From: Rugosimonospora africana
GTDB taxonomy: Bacteria > Actinomycetota > Actinomycetes > Mycobacteriales > Micromonosporaceae
Assembly (NCBI RefSeq): GCF_016862975.1
Contig: NZ_BONZ01000038.1
Location: forward strand, 62,001-126,000
Direction of reading: 5' to 3'
DNA: 64,000 bases
Part shown: one piece after another, positions 1 through 8,425 of the stretch
Position numbering within the stretch: the first letter of the stretch is position 1
Layout of the letters: each line of letters opens with the position of its first letter
The notes under the pieces: generated by a model
The model's input: the letters and a program-made list of their open reading frames with translations, nothing else
What the model was told of the DNA's origin: nothing
Database searches by the model: none
Position numbers and translations under genes: made by a program

Positions 1-1
1 C

Positions 2-970
2 GAACTGGGACTTCCGGCCGGGACGCCGGTCGTCGTGGCGCCCTACGACGTGCCCGCCACCGCGATCGGTGCCGGCGCACTCGAACCGGACCAGGCGTGT
101 TGCGTCCTCGGCACCACACTGTGCGCCTCGATGGTGCTCGACGCGGTACCGGTACCGGATCAAGCGGCCGGCTTCACCCTCGCGATCAGCCCGCCCGGCC
201 GGTACCTGCGGGCGTTCCCCACGCTCACCGGCGTGGAGGCGCTGTCCTGGGCGGCGGACCTGCTGGGCGTGTCCGGTCCCGAGGAGCTGGCCGCACTGGC
301 GTCGACCGCCCGGCCGGCCTCCGATGACCTGCTCGTGCTGCCGTACCTGTCGCCGGCCGGCGAACGCGCGCCGTTCTGGGCACCGGCCGCCCGCGGGGCT
401 GTCTTCGGGCTCTCCTTCGAGCACGGCCGCGCCGAACTGGCGCGTGGCATCTTCGAAGGGCTCGCGCTGGTGGTGGCCGACTGTGTCCAGGCCACCGGCC
501 GGCGCCCCGATGGCATCCGGCTGTGCGGTGGCGGCGCGCGAAGCCGCCTGTGGTGCCAACTCATCGCCGACGCCACCGGTGTGGACGTCCTGCGCGGTAC
601 CGATCGGGAGGTGGGCGCGCTGGGCGCCGCGATCTTCGCCGAGGTGGCCCTCGGCCGGCACCGCGACCTGACGACCGCTGGCGAGGCGCTCCGGGGACCG
701 GTCGAGCGGCTGGTCCCGGACCGGAACCGGGCCGACCGGCACCGGCGGTTGGCGGAGGAGTGGGTGCGTCGCCGGCCGCTCGCCTCGACCGTGTTCGCGG
801 ACGGCGCCGAGACCGCCGGTGCCCAGACTGCCGGCGCCCAGTCCGTCGGTGCCGGATCCGTCGGCGCCCAATCCGTCGACGCTCAGTCCGTCGGCGCCGA
901 ATCCGTCGGCGCCCAGACTGTCGGCGCCGAATCCGTCGTCGGCGCCGAGAGCGGAGGCGGCCGTGGCTGA
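2..970 (+). CDS. FGGY-family carbohydrate kinase, C-terminal part (5' end outside window)
   Basis: The reading frame is open to the left edge, so this is the C-terminal part (about 322 residues) of a cytosolic sugar or polyol kinase of the ASKHA fold. Visible family features are the phosphate-binding segment with GTT near residue 40 of the fragment, the LPYLSPAGERAPFW stretch, and the adenosine-site GGGARSRLWCQLIAD motif typical of FGGY kinases. The last 55 residues are not part of the family: they form a low-complexity Gly-Ala-x-Ser-Val pentapeptide array. The stop overlaps the start of a second FGGY kinase by 8 bp, so the two are translationally coupled. The substrate cannot be told from sequence. 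The family call is secure; the tail function is unknown. Confidence 0.9.
   Translation, partial: ELGLPAGTPVVVAPYDVPATAIGAGALEPDQACCVLGTTLCASMVLDAVPVPDQAAGFTLAISPPGRYLRAFPTLTGVEALSWAADLLGVSGPEELAALASTARPASDDLLVLPYLSPAGERAPFWAPAARGAVFGLSFEHGRAELARGIFEGLALVVADCVQATGRRPDGIRLCGGGARSRLWCQLIADATGVDVLRGTDREVGALGAAIFAEVALGRHRDLTTAGEALRGPVERLVPDRNRADRHRRLAEEWVRRRPLASTVFADGAETAGAQTAGAQSVGAGSVGAQSVDAQSVGAESVGAQTVGAESVVGAESGGGRG
803..937 (+). repeat. Nine-unit 15-bp tandem repeat encoding a pentapeptide tail
   Basis: Nine consecutive 15-bp units encode GAETA, GAQTA, GAQSV, GAGSV, GAQSV, DAQSV, GAESV, GAQTV and GAESV at the C terminus of the first FGGY kinase. The same DNA is also open in the frame of the downstream kinase, where it would encode Pro-Ser-Ala-Pro-Asn-like units. 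Slippage in steps of 15 bp would keep both frames open. No function is assigned. Confidence 0.9.
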
Positions 971-2426
971 GGCGTGGCTGGGCATCGACGTCGGCACGCA
1001 GGGCGCGCGAGCCGTCCTGATCGACGGCTCGGGCGGCGTCCTGGGGCAAGGCAGCCGTCCGTTGACGAGCGTCCGCGCGCCCGGACGCCACGAACAGGAC
1101 CCCCGGGACTGGACGGACGCGGTGGCCGGAGCCTGCCGCCAGGCGCTGTACGGCGCGCCTGGGTACCGGGTCGCGGCACTGGCCGTGTGCGCCACGTCCG
1201 GCACGATCACCGTGGTCGACGGGCGTGGCCGGCCGCTGGCCCCCGGCCTCATGTACGACGACGTCCGGGCGGGCGCCCAGGCGGAGGCGGCCAACCGGGC
1301 CGGTGCCGAACTGTGGTCCCGGCTCGGCTACCGGGTGCAGCCGTCCTGGGCGCTGCCCAAGCTGCTGTGGCTGCTCGCCCAGCGGCCGGCGCTGCCTCCG
1401 GACGCACGGCTGCGACACCAGAGCGACGTGGTCACCGGCTGGCTGGCCGGCAACCCGGTCGCGACCGACTGGTCGCACGCGCTCAAGTCCGGATACGACC
1501 TCCTGGAGCTGCGGTGGCCGGCCGAGCTGCTGGACGCGCTGGGCGTACCGCAGCCGTTGCTGCCCGACGTGGTGGCGCCCGGACAGGTCATCGGTACCGT
1601 CGGCGTGGCCGCCGCCGCGGAGACCGGCCTGCCGCCGGGCACCCCGATCGTGGCGGGAATGACCGACGGCTGTGCCTCCCAACTGGCCGCCGGGGTGGTC
1701 GCCGCCGGCAGCTGGAACTGCGTCCTGGGTACCACGCTGGTGTTCAAGGGAGTCACCCCGGCGCTGGTCCGCGACCCGGAGGGTGCCGTCTACTCCCACC
1801 GCGCGGCGGACGGATCGTGGCTGCCCGGGGGCGCGTCCAGCGTCGGGGCGGGCTATCTCGCCCACGCGTTCGGAGACGCCGACCACGAGCGGCTCGACGC
1901 GCTGGCACGATCGGTGGAGTCCACGGCTCCGGTGCTGTACCCGCTGGTCGGCCGGGGCGAGCGCTTCCCTTTCGTCGCGCCCCAGGCCGAGTCGTTCGCG
2001 CTCGGCGAGATCTCCGGGACGGCTGAGCACTACGCCGCCGCGCTGCAGGGCGTCGCGTTCATCGAGCGGCTCGGCTTCGACTACCTGAGCCATCTGGGCA
2101 TGCCGGTCGACACGGTGACGCTCACCGGTGGCGGCAGCGCCAGCCGGTACTGGTGCCAGGTGCAGGCCGATGTGCTCGGGCGCCCGGTGTCGGTCACCCG
2201 GCACGCCGACGCCGCGTTCGGCATGGCCGTGCTCGCCTCGCGACGCGACAGCCGCCAGGCCGGCGAACTGGCCCGGACGGCGGCGAAGCCGGTGGTCATC
2301 GAGCCCCGGGCACACGCCGCCGGGGCGTACACGGGGCGGTACCTGGAGCTGGTCGACGAGTTGACCCGGCGAGCATGGCTGCCCGAGACCATCGCCGAGA
2401 CCGCCAGGGAGAGGTTCACATCATGA
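963..2426 (+). CDS. FGGY-family carbohydrate kinase (second copy)
   Basis: A complete 487-residue ATP-dependent sugar or polyol kinase. The N terminus has the phosphate-1 loop GIDVGTQGARAVLID. The centre has GMTDGCASQLAAG and the LGTT segment, and the C-terminal domain has LTGGGSASRYWCQVQADVLGRP, the FGGY adenosine-binding signature. I chose GTG at 963 because it sits right before the conserved GIDVGT and overlaps the upstream stop; the frame stays open further upstream through a repeat, but that would add a Pro/Ser-rich extension foreign to the family. Length matches the usual 480-520. The 3' end overlaps the next gene by ATGA. Two adjacent but divergent FGGY kinases suggest sequential or alternative substrates. 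The substrate is unknown. Confidence 0.92.
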   Translation: MAEAWLGIDVGTQGARAVLIDGSGGVLGQGSRPLTSVRAPGRHEQDPRDWTDAVAGACRQALYGAPGYRVAALAVCATSGTITVVDGRGRPLAPGLMYDDVRAGAQAEAANRAGAELWSRLGYRVQPSWALPKLLWLLAQRPALPPDARLRHQSDVVTGWLAGNPVATDWSHALKSGYDLLELRWPAELLDALGVPQPLLPDVVAPGQVIGTVGVAAAAETGLPPGTPIVAGMTDGCASQLAAGVVAAGSWNCVLGTTLVFKGVTPALVRDPEGAVYSHRAADGSWLPGGASSVGAGYLAHAFGDADHERLDALARSVESTAPVLYPLVGRGERFPFVAPQAESFALGEISGTAEHYAAALQGVAFIERLGFDYLSHLGMPVDTVTLTGGGSASRYWCQVQADVLGRPVSVTRHADAAFGMAVLASRRDSRQAGELARTAAKPVVIEPRAHAAGAYTGRYLELVDELTRRAWLPETIAETARERFTS

Positions 2427-3049
2427 CCCGCATCGTCCTGACCCGCCACGGTGAAAGCCAGTGGCACTCCGACAACCGGTACACCGGCACCTCCGACGTC
2501 GCCCTGACCGAACGGGGGCTCGCTCAGGCCGAGACGCTGGGCACCTGGGCACGCGACGCCGGGCTCGCCGCGGTGTGGGCCTCCGACCTGGACCGGGCCC
2601 GGCGTACGGCGCTGCCCGCGGCGGCCGCGATCGGCACCGAGGTCCGGATCGAGCCACGCCTGCGGGAGCTGGACTTCGGCCGGGCGGAGGGGCACACGCT
2701 GGAGGAGATGCGGGCGACCGATCCGGACGCCGTCGCCGCGTTCCTCGCCGATCCTGCCGGCTCGCCGATGCCCGGCGGCGAGTCGCCCGCTCTCGCGGCG
2801 CGGCGGGCCCACGACGGGCTGGCACACATCGCCGCCCGGCACCCCGGCGAGCGGATCCTCGTGGTGACCCACTCGACCCTGCTGCGGCTGCTGCTGTGCC
2901 GGCTGTTCGGGCTGCCCCTGATGCGGTACCGCTCGGTCTTCCCGTTCGTCCGCAACGCGAGCATCACCGAGATCGGTTTGCGGGGCGACGAGGTGACGCT
3001 GCTGGAATTCAACTCACCGATCGACCATGTGAGGAGCCTCGTTCCATGA
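2423..3049 (+). CDS. Histidine phosphatase (phosphoglycerate mutase-like) family protein
   Basis: A 208-residue cytosolic phosphatase of the phosphoglycerate-mutase-like superfamily. The catalytic RHG motif is in LTRHGES near residue 9, a second conserved Arg lies in SDLDRARRTA, the conserved Glu in LRELDFGRAEG, and the second catalytic His in VVTHSTLLR. The broad-specificity phosphatase group (CobC/GpmB type) fits better than a true mutase, and a sugar phosphate formed by the neighbouring kinases is a plausible but inferred substrate. It starts at ATG 2423 inside the stop of the kinase and ends inside the start of the dehydrogenase, so it sits in the middle of a tightly coupled operon. Confidence 0.88.
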   Translation: MTRIVLTRHGESQWHSDNRYTGTSDVALTERGLAQAETLGTWARDAGLAAVWASDLDRARRTALPAAAAIGTEVRIEPRLRELDFGRAEGHTLEEMRATDPDAVAAFLADPAGSPMPGGESPALAARRAHDGLAHIAARHPGERILVVTHSTLLRLLLCRLFGLPLMRYRSVFPFVRNASITEIGLRGDEVTLLEFNSPIDHVRSLVP

Positions 3050-4092
3050 CCACCCGGGTACTGCTGGCCGGAGACCACTTCATCCGCAACGATCTGATGG
3101 CCGCCGCGCTCACCGAACGCGTCGACCGGCCGCTGGAGCTGCGCGAGGTGGTCGGCGCCTGGCCGTACGAGCCGTTCGGGCGGGTGGCCGAGGTCGACGA
3201 GGCGTCCGCGAACGAGGACGAGATCCTCGACGCGGTCCGGGACGTCGAGATAGCGGTGACCCAGATGGCCCCATTCACCGCCCGGGTGCTGGCCGCCGCC
3301 GAACGGTTGCGGCTCATCGTCTGCTGCCGGGGCGGCCCGGTCAACGTCAACGTGGCCACCGCGACCGAACGTGGCGTGTCGGTCGCCTACACGCCCGGGC
3401 GCAACGCCTCGGCCGCCGCCGAGCACACCGTGGCCCTGATGCTCGCGGCGCTGCGGCGCATCCCGTACACCCAGGGCACCCTGATGCACGGCGAGTGGCG
3501 CAGCGACCTCTACGCGTACGAGGAGTGCGGGCTGGAGATCGACGGCGCCACGGTGGGGCTCGTCGGGTACGGCGCGATCGGCCGACGGGTGGCGACGACA
3601 CTGCACGCTCTCGGCGCCGAGGTGCTGGTGCACGACCCGTACGCCGATGCGGCCGACCTTCCCGCCACGCCGCCGGTGCGACTGGTCGGCCTGGACGAGT
3701 TGCTGCGTCGCAGCCAGATCGTCAGCCTGCACGCGCGGCTGACCGACTCCAACCGTCACATGATCGGCCGCCCCCAGCTCGCCCTGATGCCCGCGGGCGG
3801 CGTGCTGGTCAACACCGCGCGGGGCGGACTGCTCGACTACGACGCGCTGTGCGACGCGCTGGACGACGGTCACCTCGCCGCCGCCGCGCTGGACGTGTAC
3901 GACGCGGAACCGCTCGCCGGGGACTCCCGGCTGCGGCACACGCGCAACCTGGTCGCCACCCCGCATCTGGCCGGCGCAACCCGGCAGACCGCCACCCACG
4001 CCATCGGCATGGCCGCCGACGAGGTGGCCCGGTACCTGGGCGGCGAACCGCTGGCGTACCTGGCCAACCCGGCGGTCGCCGCCCGCACCTGA
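3046..4092 (+). CDS. D-2-hydroxyacid dehydrogenase (phosphoglycerate dehydrogenase-like)
   Basis: A 348-residue NAD-dependent oxidoreductase of the D-isomer specific 2-hydroxyacid dehydrogenase family. The nucleotide-binding motif GLVGYGAIGRRVA sits near residue 175. The catalytic Arg is in VNTARGG, and the catalytic Glu and His regions are represented by DVYDAEPLAG and ATPHLAGATRQT. There is no C-terminal ACT domain, so this is not a full-length feedback-regulated SerA. It overlaps the upstream phosphatase by ATGA. In the operon with two sugar kinases it probably oxidises or reduces a sugar-acid intermediate; that role is inferred. Confidence 0.88.
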   Translation: MTTRVLLAGDHFIRNDLMAAALTERVDRPLELREVVGAWPYEPFGRVAEVDEASANEDEILDAVRDVEIAVTQMAPFTARVLAAAERLRLIVCCRGGPVNVNVATATERGVSVAYTPGRNASAAAEHTVALMLAALRRIPYTQGTLMHGEWRSDLYAYEECGLEIDGATVGLVGYGAIGRRVATTLHALGAEVLVHDPYADAADLPATPPVRLVGLDELLRRSQIVSLHARLTDSNRHMIGRPQLALMPAGGVLVNTARGGLLDYDALCDALDDGHLAAAALDVYDAEPLAGDSRLRHTRNLVATPHLAGATRQTATHAIGMAADEVARYLGGEPLAYLANPAVAART

Positions 4093-4150
4093 AGTACCCG
4101 CGCCGAAACGCGTCGCCCGCATTCCCATCACCGTCGACGGAGGATCGAGC

Positions 4151-5215
4151 TTGACAGACAGGACACCGGCCCGCTTCGGCAGGAGGGCGCTGCTGCTGGC
4201 CGGAGGCGGCGCGTTGGCCGCCGCCGGTCTCGCCCAGGCGGCGCCGGCCGCCGCACACGCCGCCCCGACCGGTCGCCACGGATCACCGCCCCACCGGCCC
4301 TTCGACCTCACCCGCCCGGCCACCGCGCTGTTTCGCGCCAAGCCGCTGCACAACAACACGGTGCTGCAGTCGTTCGCCTTCGACGACCACAACCGGCGGC
4401 TCTACGCGGTGCAGCTGATGGCCGGCGGGCAGCAGTTGCCGGACGAACCGGCGCCGGTCAGCGGCGCGACCCGGGCCGCGAACGGCGACCTGTGCCTGAC
4501 GCAGCTCGACCCGGCCGGCAACGAGACCGGCCACATGTTCCTCAAGGGATTCGGCCACGGCGTGCAGATCGGCGTCGAGCCGCACCGCTCGGGCGCGTAC
4601 CTGTGGACCGAGGTGGCATCGGACAACTACGGCGGGACGAACGGCTGGGGGCAGCACCTGGGCCGGTTCCGTTTCGCCGACGGCGCCGTCCTGACCGCGT
4701 CGGACCCGCGCATCCGGCAGGTCGCGCTCATCCCGGGAACCGACCACACGACCGTGTCGGTCAACGTCCGCGAGGACCTGCTCCTCGTGCGGTACGCCCG
4801 ATCCGGCGTGTTCCACTACGCGCTGTTCCGGCTGTCGGAGGTCAACCGGGGGCGGTGCCGCGTCCTGACCGACATCGCCCAGCCGACGCTGCCCGGCACG
4901 TTCCAGGGCTTCACCTTTTCCGGCGGGAACCTGTATCTGCTGACCGGCGACGCGTACGGCGCCGCCGGTTCGGTCAGCCCGGTCGGGAACACGCACATCT
5001 CCCGCGTCGACCTCCGTACCGGCGGCATCGTCGCCGATTCCCTGATCGAGGCCGGCGCCGACCTGCTCTTCCGGGAGCCCGAGGGCATGGCCGTCGCGAC
5101 GCCGGATCCCCGCCGGCCCGGCAACCTGCGCCTGTGCTGGGGTTTCGCCTCGACGGTGTCGAGCACCGACACGGCGAAGCTGGCCAGCGTCTACTACCAG
5201 GACCAGCGGGGCTGA
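4151..5215 (+). CDS. Tat-exported TagC-like / phage receptor-binding-like beta-propeller protein
   Basis: A 354-residue protein whose N terminus (RFGRRALLLAGGGALAAAG, then an Ala-rich cleavage region ending near AHA) is a twin-arginine signal, so it should be exported folded. The mature part begins PFDLTRP and contains TVLQSFAFDDHNRRLYAVQLM, GFGHGVQIGVEPH, GTFQGFTFSGGNLYLLTG and FREPEGMAV. From memory this is the layout of proteins annotated as teichoic acid biosynthesis protein C-like in Streptomyces, related to a beta-propeller found in phage receptor-binding proteins. The TTG start has a GGAGG ribosome site 7 nt upstream. Its presence inside a kinase/phosphatase operon is odd. It may bind an extracellular polyol phosphate or glycan; that is inference. 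Confidence 0.72.
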   Translation: MTDRTPARFGRRALLLAGGGALAAAGLAQAAPAAAHAAPTGRHGSPPHRPFDLTRPATALFRAKPLHNNTVLQSFAFDDHNRRLYAVQLMAGGQQLPDEPAPVSGATRAANGDLCLTQLDPAGNETGHMFLKGFGHGVQIGVEPHRSGAYLWTEVASDNYGGTNGWGQHLGRFRFADGAVLTASDPRIRQVALIPGTDHTTVSVNVREDLLLVRYARSGVFHYALFRLSEVNRGRCRVLTDIAQPTLPGTFQGFTFSGGNLYLLTGDAYGAAGSVSPVGNTHISRVDLRTGGIVADSLIEAGADLLFREPEGMAVATPDPRRPGNLRLCWGFASTVSSTDTAKLASVYYQDQRG

Positions 5216-5228
5216 GGACACGGCGACG

Positions 5229-6050
5229 ATGGGACAGCTCTTCGATCCGGCATCCGCGCTGCCGGCCGCGCGCCGGGCGGTGGACCTCGCGGTACACCTG
5301 CTGCGCACCAGCCGGCCGGGCACGCTCACCAGCAAGGGCGACCGGGACATGGCGTCCGAGATGGACTACGCGGTCGAACGCGCCCTGCGCCAGTACCTGC
5401 GCGACGAGACCCCGCACATCGGCTTCCACGGCGAGGAGGACGGCGGTACCGACCTGGCGAGCCAGACGAGCTGGATCCTCGATCCGGTGGACGGTACCGC
5501 CAACTTCGTGCACGGCATCCCGCTGTGCGCGGTCTCCCTCGGCCTCGTCCACAATGGACATCCGGTGCTCGGGGTCATCGCGATGCCGTACCTCGGCGAG
5601 CGGTACTGGGCGGTGCGCGGCCACGGCGCGTTCGACGAGAGCGGCCGGCTGTCGGTGCCCGGTACCCGCCGGCTGCCGGACGCCATCGTCGCGCTCGGCG
5701 ACTACGCCGTGGGTACCGGGGCGGATCACGAGAACCGGCTGCGCATCGCGCTGACCGACCGGCTCGCGGCGAACGTCCAGCGGATCCGGATGGTCGGCTC
5801 GGCGGCGATCGATCTGGTCTGGCTCGCGGCCGGACGCTTCGACGCGTGCGTGGCGCTGAGCAACAAGCCGTGGGACACGGCGGCCGGGGTCGTCCTGGCC
5901 GCCGAGGCCGGCGCGCTGGTGGTCGACGCCGACGGCAGCCCGCACGGTCTCGATTCGACGGCGACGATCGCGGCCAATCCGGCGCTCATTCCCGCGCTGA
6001 CCGGGCTGGTGAGCGCCGCGCGAGAGAGTCTCGCCACGGTACGGGGGTAG
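5229..6050 (+). CDS. Inositol monophosphatase family protein
   Basis: A 273-residue Mg-dependent phosphatase of the IMPase/FBPase/CysQ superfamily. The metal-binding Glu is in FHGEEDGG (about residue 70), the signature ILDPVDGTANFVHG lies near residue 90, and the C-terminal metal site NKPWDTAAGVVLAAEAGA near residue 220. Length and motif order are normal for the family. It begins 13 bp after the TagC-like gene, with a GAGGA site before the ATG. It is the second phosphatase of the operon, and is followed by a strong hairpin, so it is likely the last gene. Substrate may be inositol phosphate, histidinol phosphate or another sugar phosphate; not resolvable here. Confidence 0.88.
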   Translation: MGQLFDPASALPAARRAVDLAVHLLRTSRPGTLTSKGDRDMASEMDYAVERALRQYLRDETPHIGFHGEEDGGTDLASQTSWILDPVDGTANFVHGIPLCAVSLGLVHNGHPVLGVIAMPYLGERYWAVRGHGAFDESGRLSVPGTRRLPDAIVALGDYAVGTGADHENRLRIALTDRLAANVQRIRMVGSAAIDLVWLAAGRFDACVALSNKPWDTAAGVVLAAEAGALVVDADGSPHGLDSTATIAANPALIPALTGLVSAARESLATVRG

Positions 6051-6092
6051 CCGGTCGGGTGCCTCCGGTGGGCCCGGGGGCACCCGGCCGGC
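6050..6092. terminator. Intrinsic-type hairpin after the IMPase gene
   Basis: A 14-bp stem (arms 6050-6063 and 6079-6092, one G-T wobble) encloses a 15-nt loop directly at the stop codon of the IMPase gene and before the 3' end of the convergent MgtC-like gene. No T-run follows, as is usual in high-GC actinomycetes. It could serve both strands. Confidence 0.7.
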
Positions 6093-6155
6093 TGGCGCGG
6101 GACTTCCGCGATCCGCTACGCCGCCGCCACCGCCAGCGCGTCCGGCCGGCGACCG

Positions 6156-6860
6156 TCAGGGCGGCGCGGGGTCGGCGTCGCCGCCGGAGATGGCGAGGAT
6201 GCCGTCGATGTCGGCCAGTGCCGCGGTGAGTCCGCTGACCGATCCGGAACCCTGGATGGACAGGCACACCGTGACGGCGCGCGGGTTCGCGCCGTCGCCA
6301 CTCTGCTCGATCGACAGGTCGCCGACGGTGAAGCGGTAGCGGGCACACTCCGCCAGCGCCAGGCGCAGGGCACCGCGTCCGGCCAGATAGGACAGCCGGA
6401 GCCGGGACGGGGCGTACTTCGACCGGGGCAGCCGGAGCGCCAACGGAGTGAAGGCCACGGCGACCAGGAAATGGCCCGCGGTGACCAGGATCGCCAGCAG
6501 CCACAGCCCGCTGCCCGCGGCCATGCCGATGGCGGCGGTCAGCCAGATGGTGGCGGCCGTGGTCAGGCCGCGCACCGCGTCGTGCCGCACGAAGATCAGG
6601 CCGCCGCCGATGAACCCGATGCCGGACACGATCTGGGCGGCCACTCGGGACGGGTCGAGCGTGACGTGGGTACCCAGCACGTCGCCGAATCCGTACTTGG
6701 ACACCAGCATGATGAGTGCCGAGGCGAACCCGACGAGGCTGTGGGTACGCAGCCCGGCGCTCTTCTGCCGGATCTCCCGCTCCACCCCGACCGCGGTGGA
6801 CAGTGCCAGCGCGAGAGCCAGTTCCCCCACCTGGGCCCAGCCCTGGCCGAAGAACGTCAC
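6156..6860 (-). CDS. MgtC/SapB family membrane protein
   Basis: A 234-residue inner-membrane protein. The N-terminal half has about four hydrophobic helices and the MgtC signature: AVGVEREIRQKSAGLRTH, then GFIGGGLIF and TTAATIWLTAAIGMAAGSG. The C-terminal half (from about residue 145) is a soluble domain like the ACT-type tail of longer MgtC homologues. MgtC proteins are known in magnesium-limited growth and virulence, and elsewhere their transport role is unclear. I chose GTG 6860, which gives a 4-bp overlap with the stop of the upstream HAD gene; a GTG one codon earlier is also possible. It is the last gene of the MFS-MBL-HAD-MgtC operon. Confidence 0.87.
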   Translation of the reverse strand: MTFFGQGWAQVGELALALALSTAVGVEREIRQKSAGLRTHSLVGFASALIMLVSKYGFGDVLGTHVTLDPSRVAAQIVSGIGFIGGGLIFVRHDAVRGLTTAATIWLTAAIGMAAGSGLWLLAILVTAGHFLVAVAFTPLALRLPRSKYAPSRLRLSYLAGRGALRLALAECARYRFTVGDLSIEQSGDGANPRAVTVCLSIQGSGSVSGLTAALADIDGILAISGGDADPAPP

Positions 6861-7612
6861 CACGTGTCGGCCGGTCTCGCCGCGGCAGGCGACGCGGTGG
6901 GGACGGCGGCACCGCCGGTGGAGCCGCCCAGGATCGCGGCCAGCGCCCGCCGCTGGTCGGCGAGGTCGTCCAGGACGACGTCCGCACCGGCCGCGGCCAA
7001 CGCTTCGCGGGAGGTCTCCCCCGTCGCCACCGCGACGATCCGTACCCCGTTGTCCCGGGCGGTCTCGACGTCCAGGCGCGAGTCGCCGACCAGCACGATC
7101 GGTCCCACGCGGTCGGCGCCGTACGCCGCCTCGGCACGTGCCCGCGCGACCGGCACCAGGGCGGGTCGGTCCTCGCTGTCCGAACCGAACGCGCCGGCCG
7201 CCAGGTCGAGCGGCGGCACCAGGCCGAACGCGGCGAGTTTGAGGCGCGCCGTGTCGACCTGGTTTCCGGTCAGCACCGACTGGACCACCCCGGCCGTGCG
7301 GGCCAGCGCCGCGACGACCGCGCGCACACCGGGCAGCACCCGGCCGTGCTCGGCGAACCGGGGCCGGGCCGCCGCGACGCCGGCCACCTCGCGCCGCAAC
7401 GCCTCGGGCAGCAGACGCTCGGCGGTGGCCGGGTCGGCGCCGTACTCACGCAGGATGGACCGCAGGATCGGCCGGATGGTGCTGCCCTGCCGCACCGCGG
7501 CCGGGCGGACCGGCACTCCCACCAGGTCCGCGCACAGCGAGAACCACACCTGCCGGTCGACGGTGCCGATGTCCAGCAATGTCTGGTCGACGTCCCACAG
7601 CACCAGCACCAT
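6857..7612 (-). CDS. HAD-family hydrolase (phosphoglycolate phosphatase-like)
   Basis: A 251-residue HAD-superfamily phosphatase. Motif I is LWDVDQTLLD at residues 5-14 (DxDxT nucleophile region), motif II is the Thr in VLTGNQ, and motifs III/IV are an Arg/Lys region followed by LVGDSRLDVETARDNG. A helical cap domain lies between motifs I and II. It follows the metallo-hydrolase gene by 3 bp and overlaps MgtC by 4 bp. This is a third phosphatase near the two sugar kinases, so dephosphorylation of a sugar or polyol phosphate is the likely, but inferred, role. The final 25 residues are low-complexity Ala/Pro/Thr. Confidence 0.87.
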   Translation of the reverse strand: MVLVLWDVDQTLLDIGTVDRQVWFSLCADLVGVPVRPAAVRQGSTIRPILRSILREYGADPATAERLLPEALRREVAGVAAARPRFAEHGRVLPGVRAVVAALARTAGVVQSVLTGNQVDTARLKLAAFGLVPPLDLAAGAFGSDSEDRPALVPVARARAEAAYGADRVGPIVLVGDSRLDVETARDNGVRIVAVATGETSREALAAAGADVVLDDLADQRRALAAILGGSTGGAAVPTASPAAARPADTW

Positions 7613-7615
7613 CGC

Positions 7616-8425
7616 TCACCGCACCGCCCGCTCGACCGGCACGACCAGTCCGGCCCGTGCCGGCAGGACCACCGGCACCCGGCCGGCCGCGGCGCGGGCC
7701 GCCGCGAACGACTCCTCGTCGTCGTAGCCGAGCAGGTGGCTGACGACCAGCAGGCCGACCCCGGCGGCGTCAGCCAGTTCGCCGGTCATCCGGGCGGTGA
7801 GGTGCCCGTGCTCGGCGAGCATCGCCGGGTCGGCCGTCAGGTACGTCGCCTCGCACACGAACACGTCGGCGTCGCTCGCGGCGGCGAGCACCCCGTCGCA
7901 CCAGCCGGTGTCGGACGAGAACGCCAGGATCCGGCCGGCCAGGTCGAAGCGCAGCGACGCACTCGGCACCGCGTGCCGGGCGCGGTGAGCGGTGAGGCTC
8001 ACGCCGTCCGCGATCGGCACCGCCGTCGCGCCGTCCCGCACCAGCGGCCGTACGTCGAACGCGGTCGCCAGCGGCCGGCCCACCACCGGATCGGTGGGTA
8101 CCGCGGCCCACTCGTCGAGAGCGGCCAGCGTGTCGACGCTGTCCTCCGGTATCCACAGCGGGATGCGTGGCGGCGGTTCCTTTGTCAGCAACCGAGTGAA
8201 CGCGAGCGGCACGACGTCGAAGGCGTGGTCCTGGTGCAGGTGGGTCAGAACCACAGCGTCGAGCCGGTGTTCCAGGCCCCGCGACACGAGCTGGGTCACG
8301 ATTCCCGGGCCGCAGTCGACGAGGACCCGGACCTCGCCGTGCTCGACCAGGTAGCCGGAGCAGGCAGAGACCGCGTCTGGCCGGCCGGCCCGGTAACCCA
8401 GCACTGTCAGTCGGGTGTCAGTCAC
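7616..8425 (-). CDS. Metallo-beta-lactamase-fold hydrolase (RNase Z-like)
   Basis: A 269-residue MBL-fold enzyme. The zinc motif LTHLHQDHAFD occurs near residue 57; the later ligands are the His in HRARHAVPS, the Asp in FSSDTGWCDG and the His in VVSHLLGYDDEE. The arrangement is close to RNase Z/ElaC and to actinobacterial MBL-fold hydrolases of small molecules. The start is GTG 8425, overlapping the MFS stop by GTGA; a longer open frame upstream is only a shadow of the transporter gene. Being inside a transporter/HAD operon suggests hydrolysis of an imported metabolite rather than tRNA processing; that is inference. Confidence 0.85.
   Translation of the reverse strand: MTDTRLTVLGYRAGRPDAVSACSGYLVEHGEVRVLVDCGPGIVTQLVSRGLEHRLDAVVLTHLHQDHAFDVVPLAFTRLLTKEPPPRIPLWIPEDSVDTLAALDEWAAVPTDPVVGRPLATAFDVRPLVRDGATAVPIADGVSLTAHRARHAVPSASLRFDLAGRILAFSSDTGWCDGVLAAASDADVFVCEATYLTADPAMLAEHGHLTARMTGELADAAGVGLLVVSHLLGYDDEESFAAARAAAGRVPVVLPARAGLVVPVERAVR

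Noticed and set aside
819-962. N-terminal extension of kinase 2 through the repeat
   Set aside because: The frame is open but encodes Pro/Ser-rich repeats foreign to FGGY kinases; the GTG at 963 is at the domain edge.
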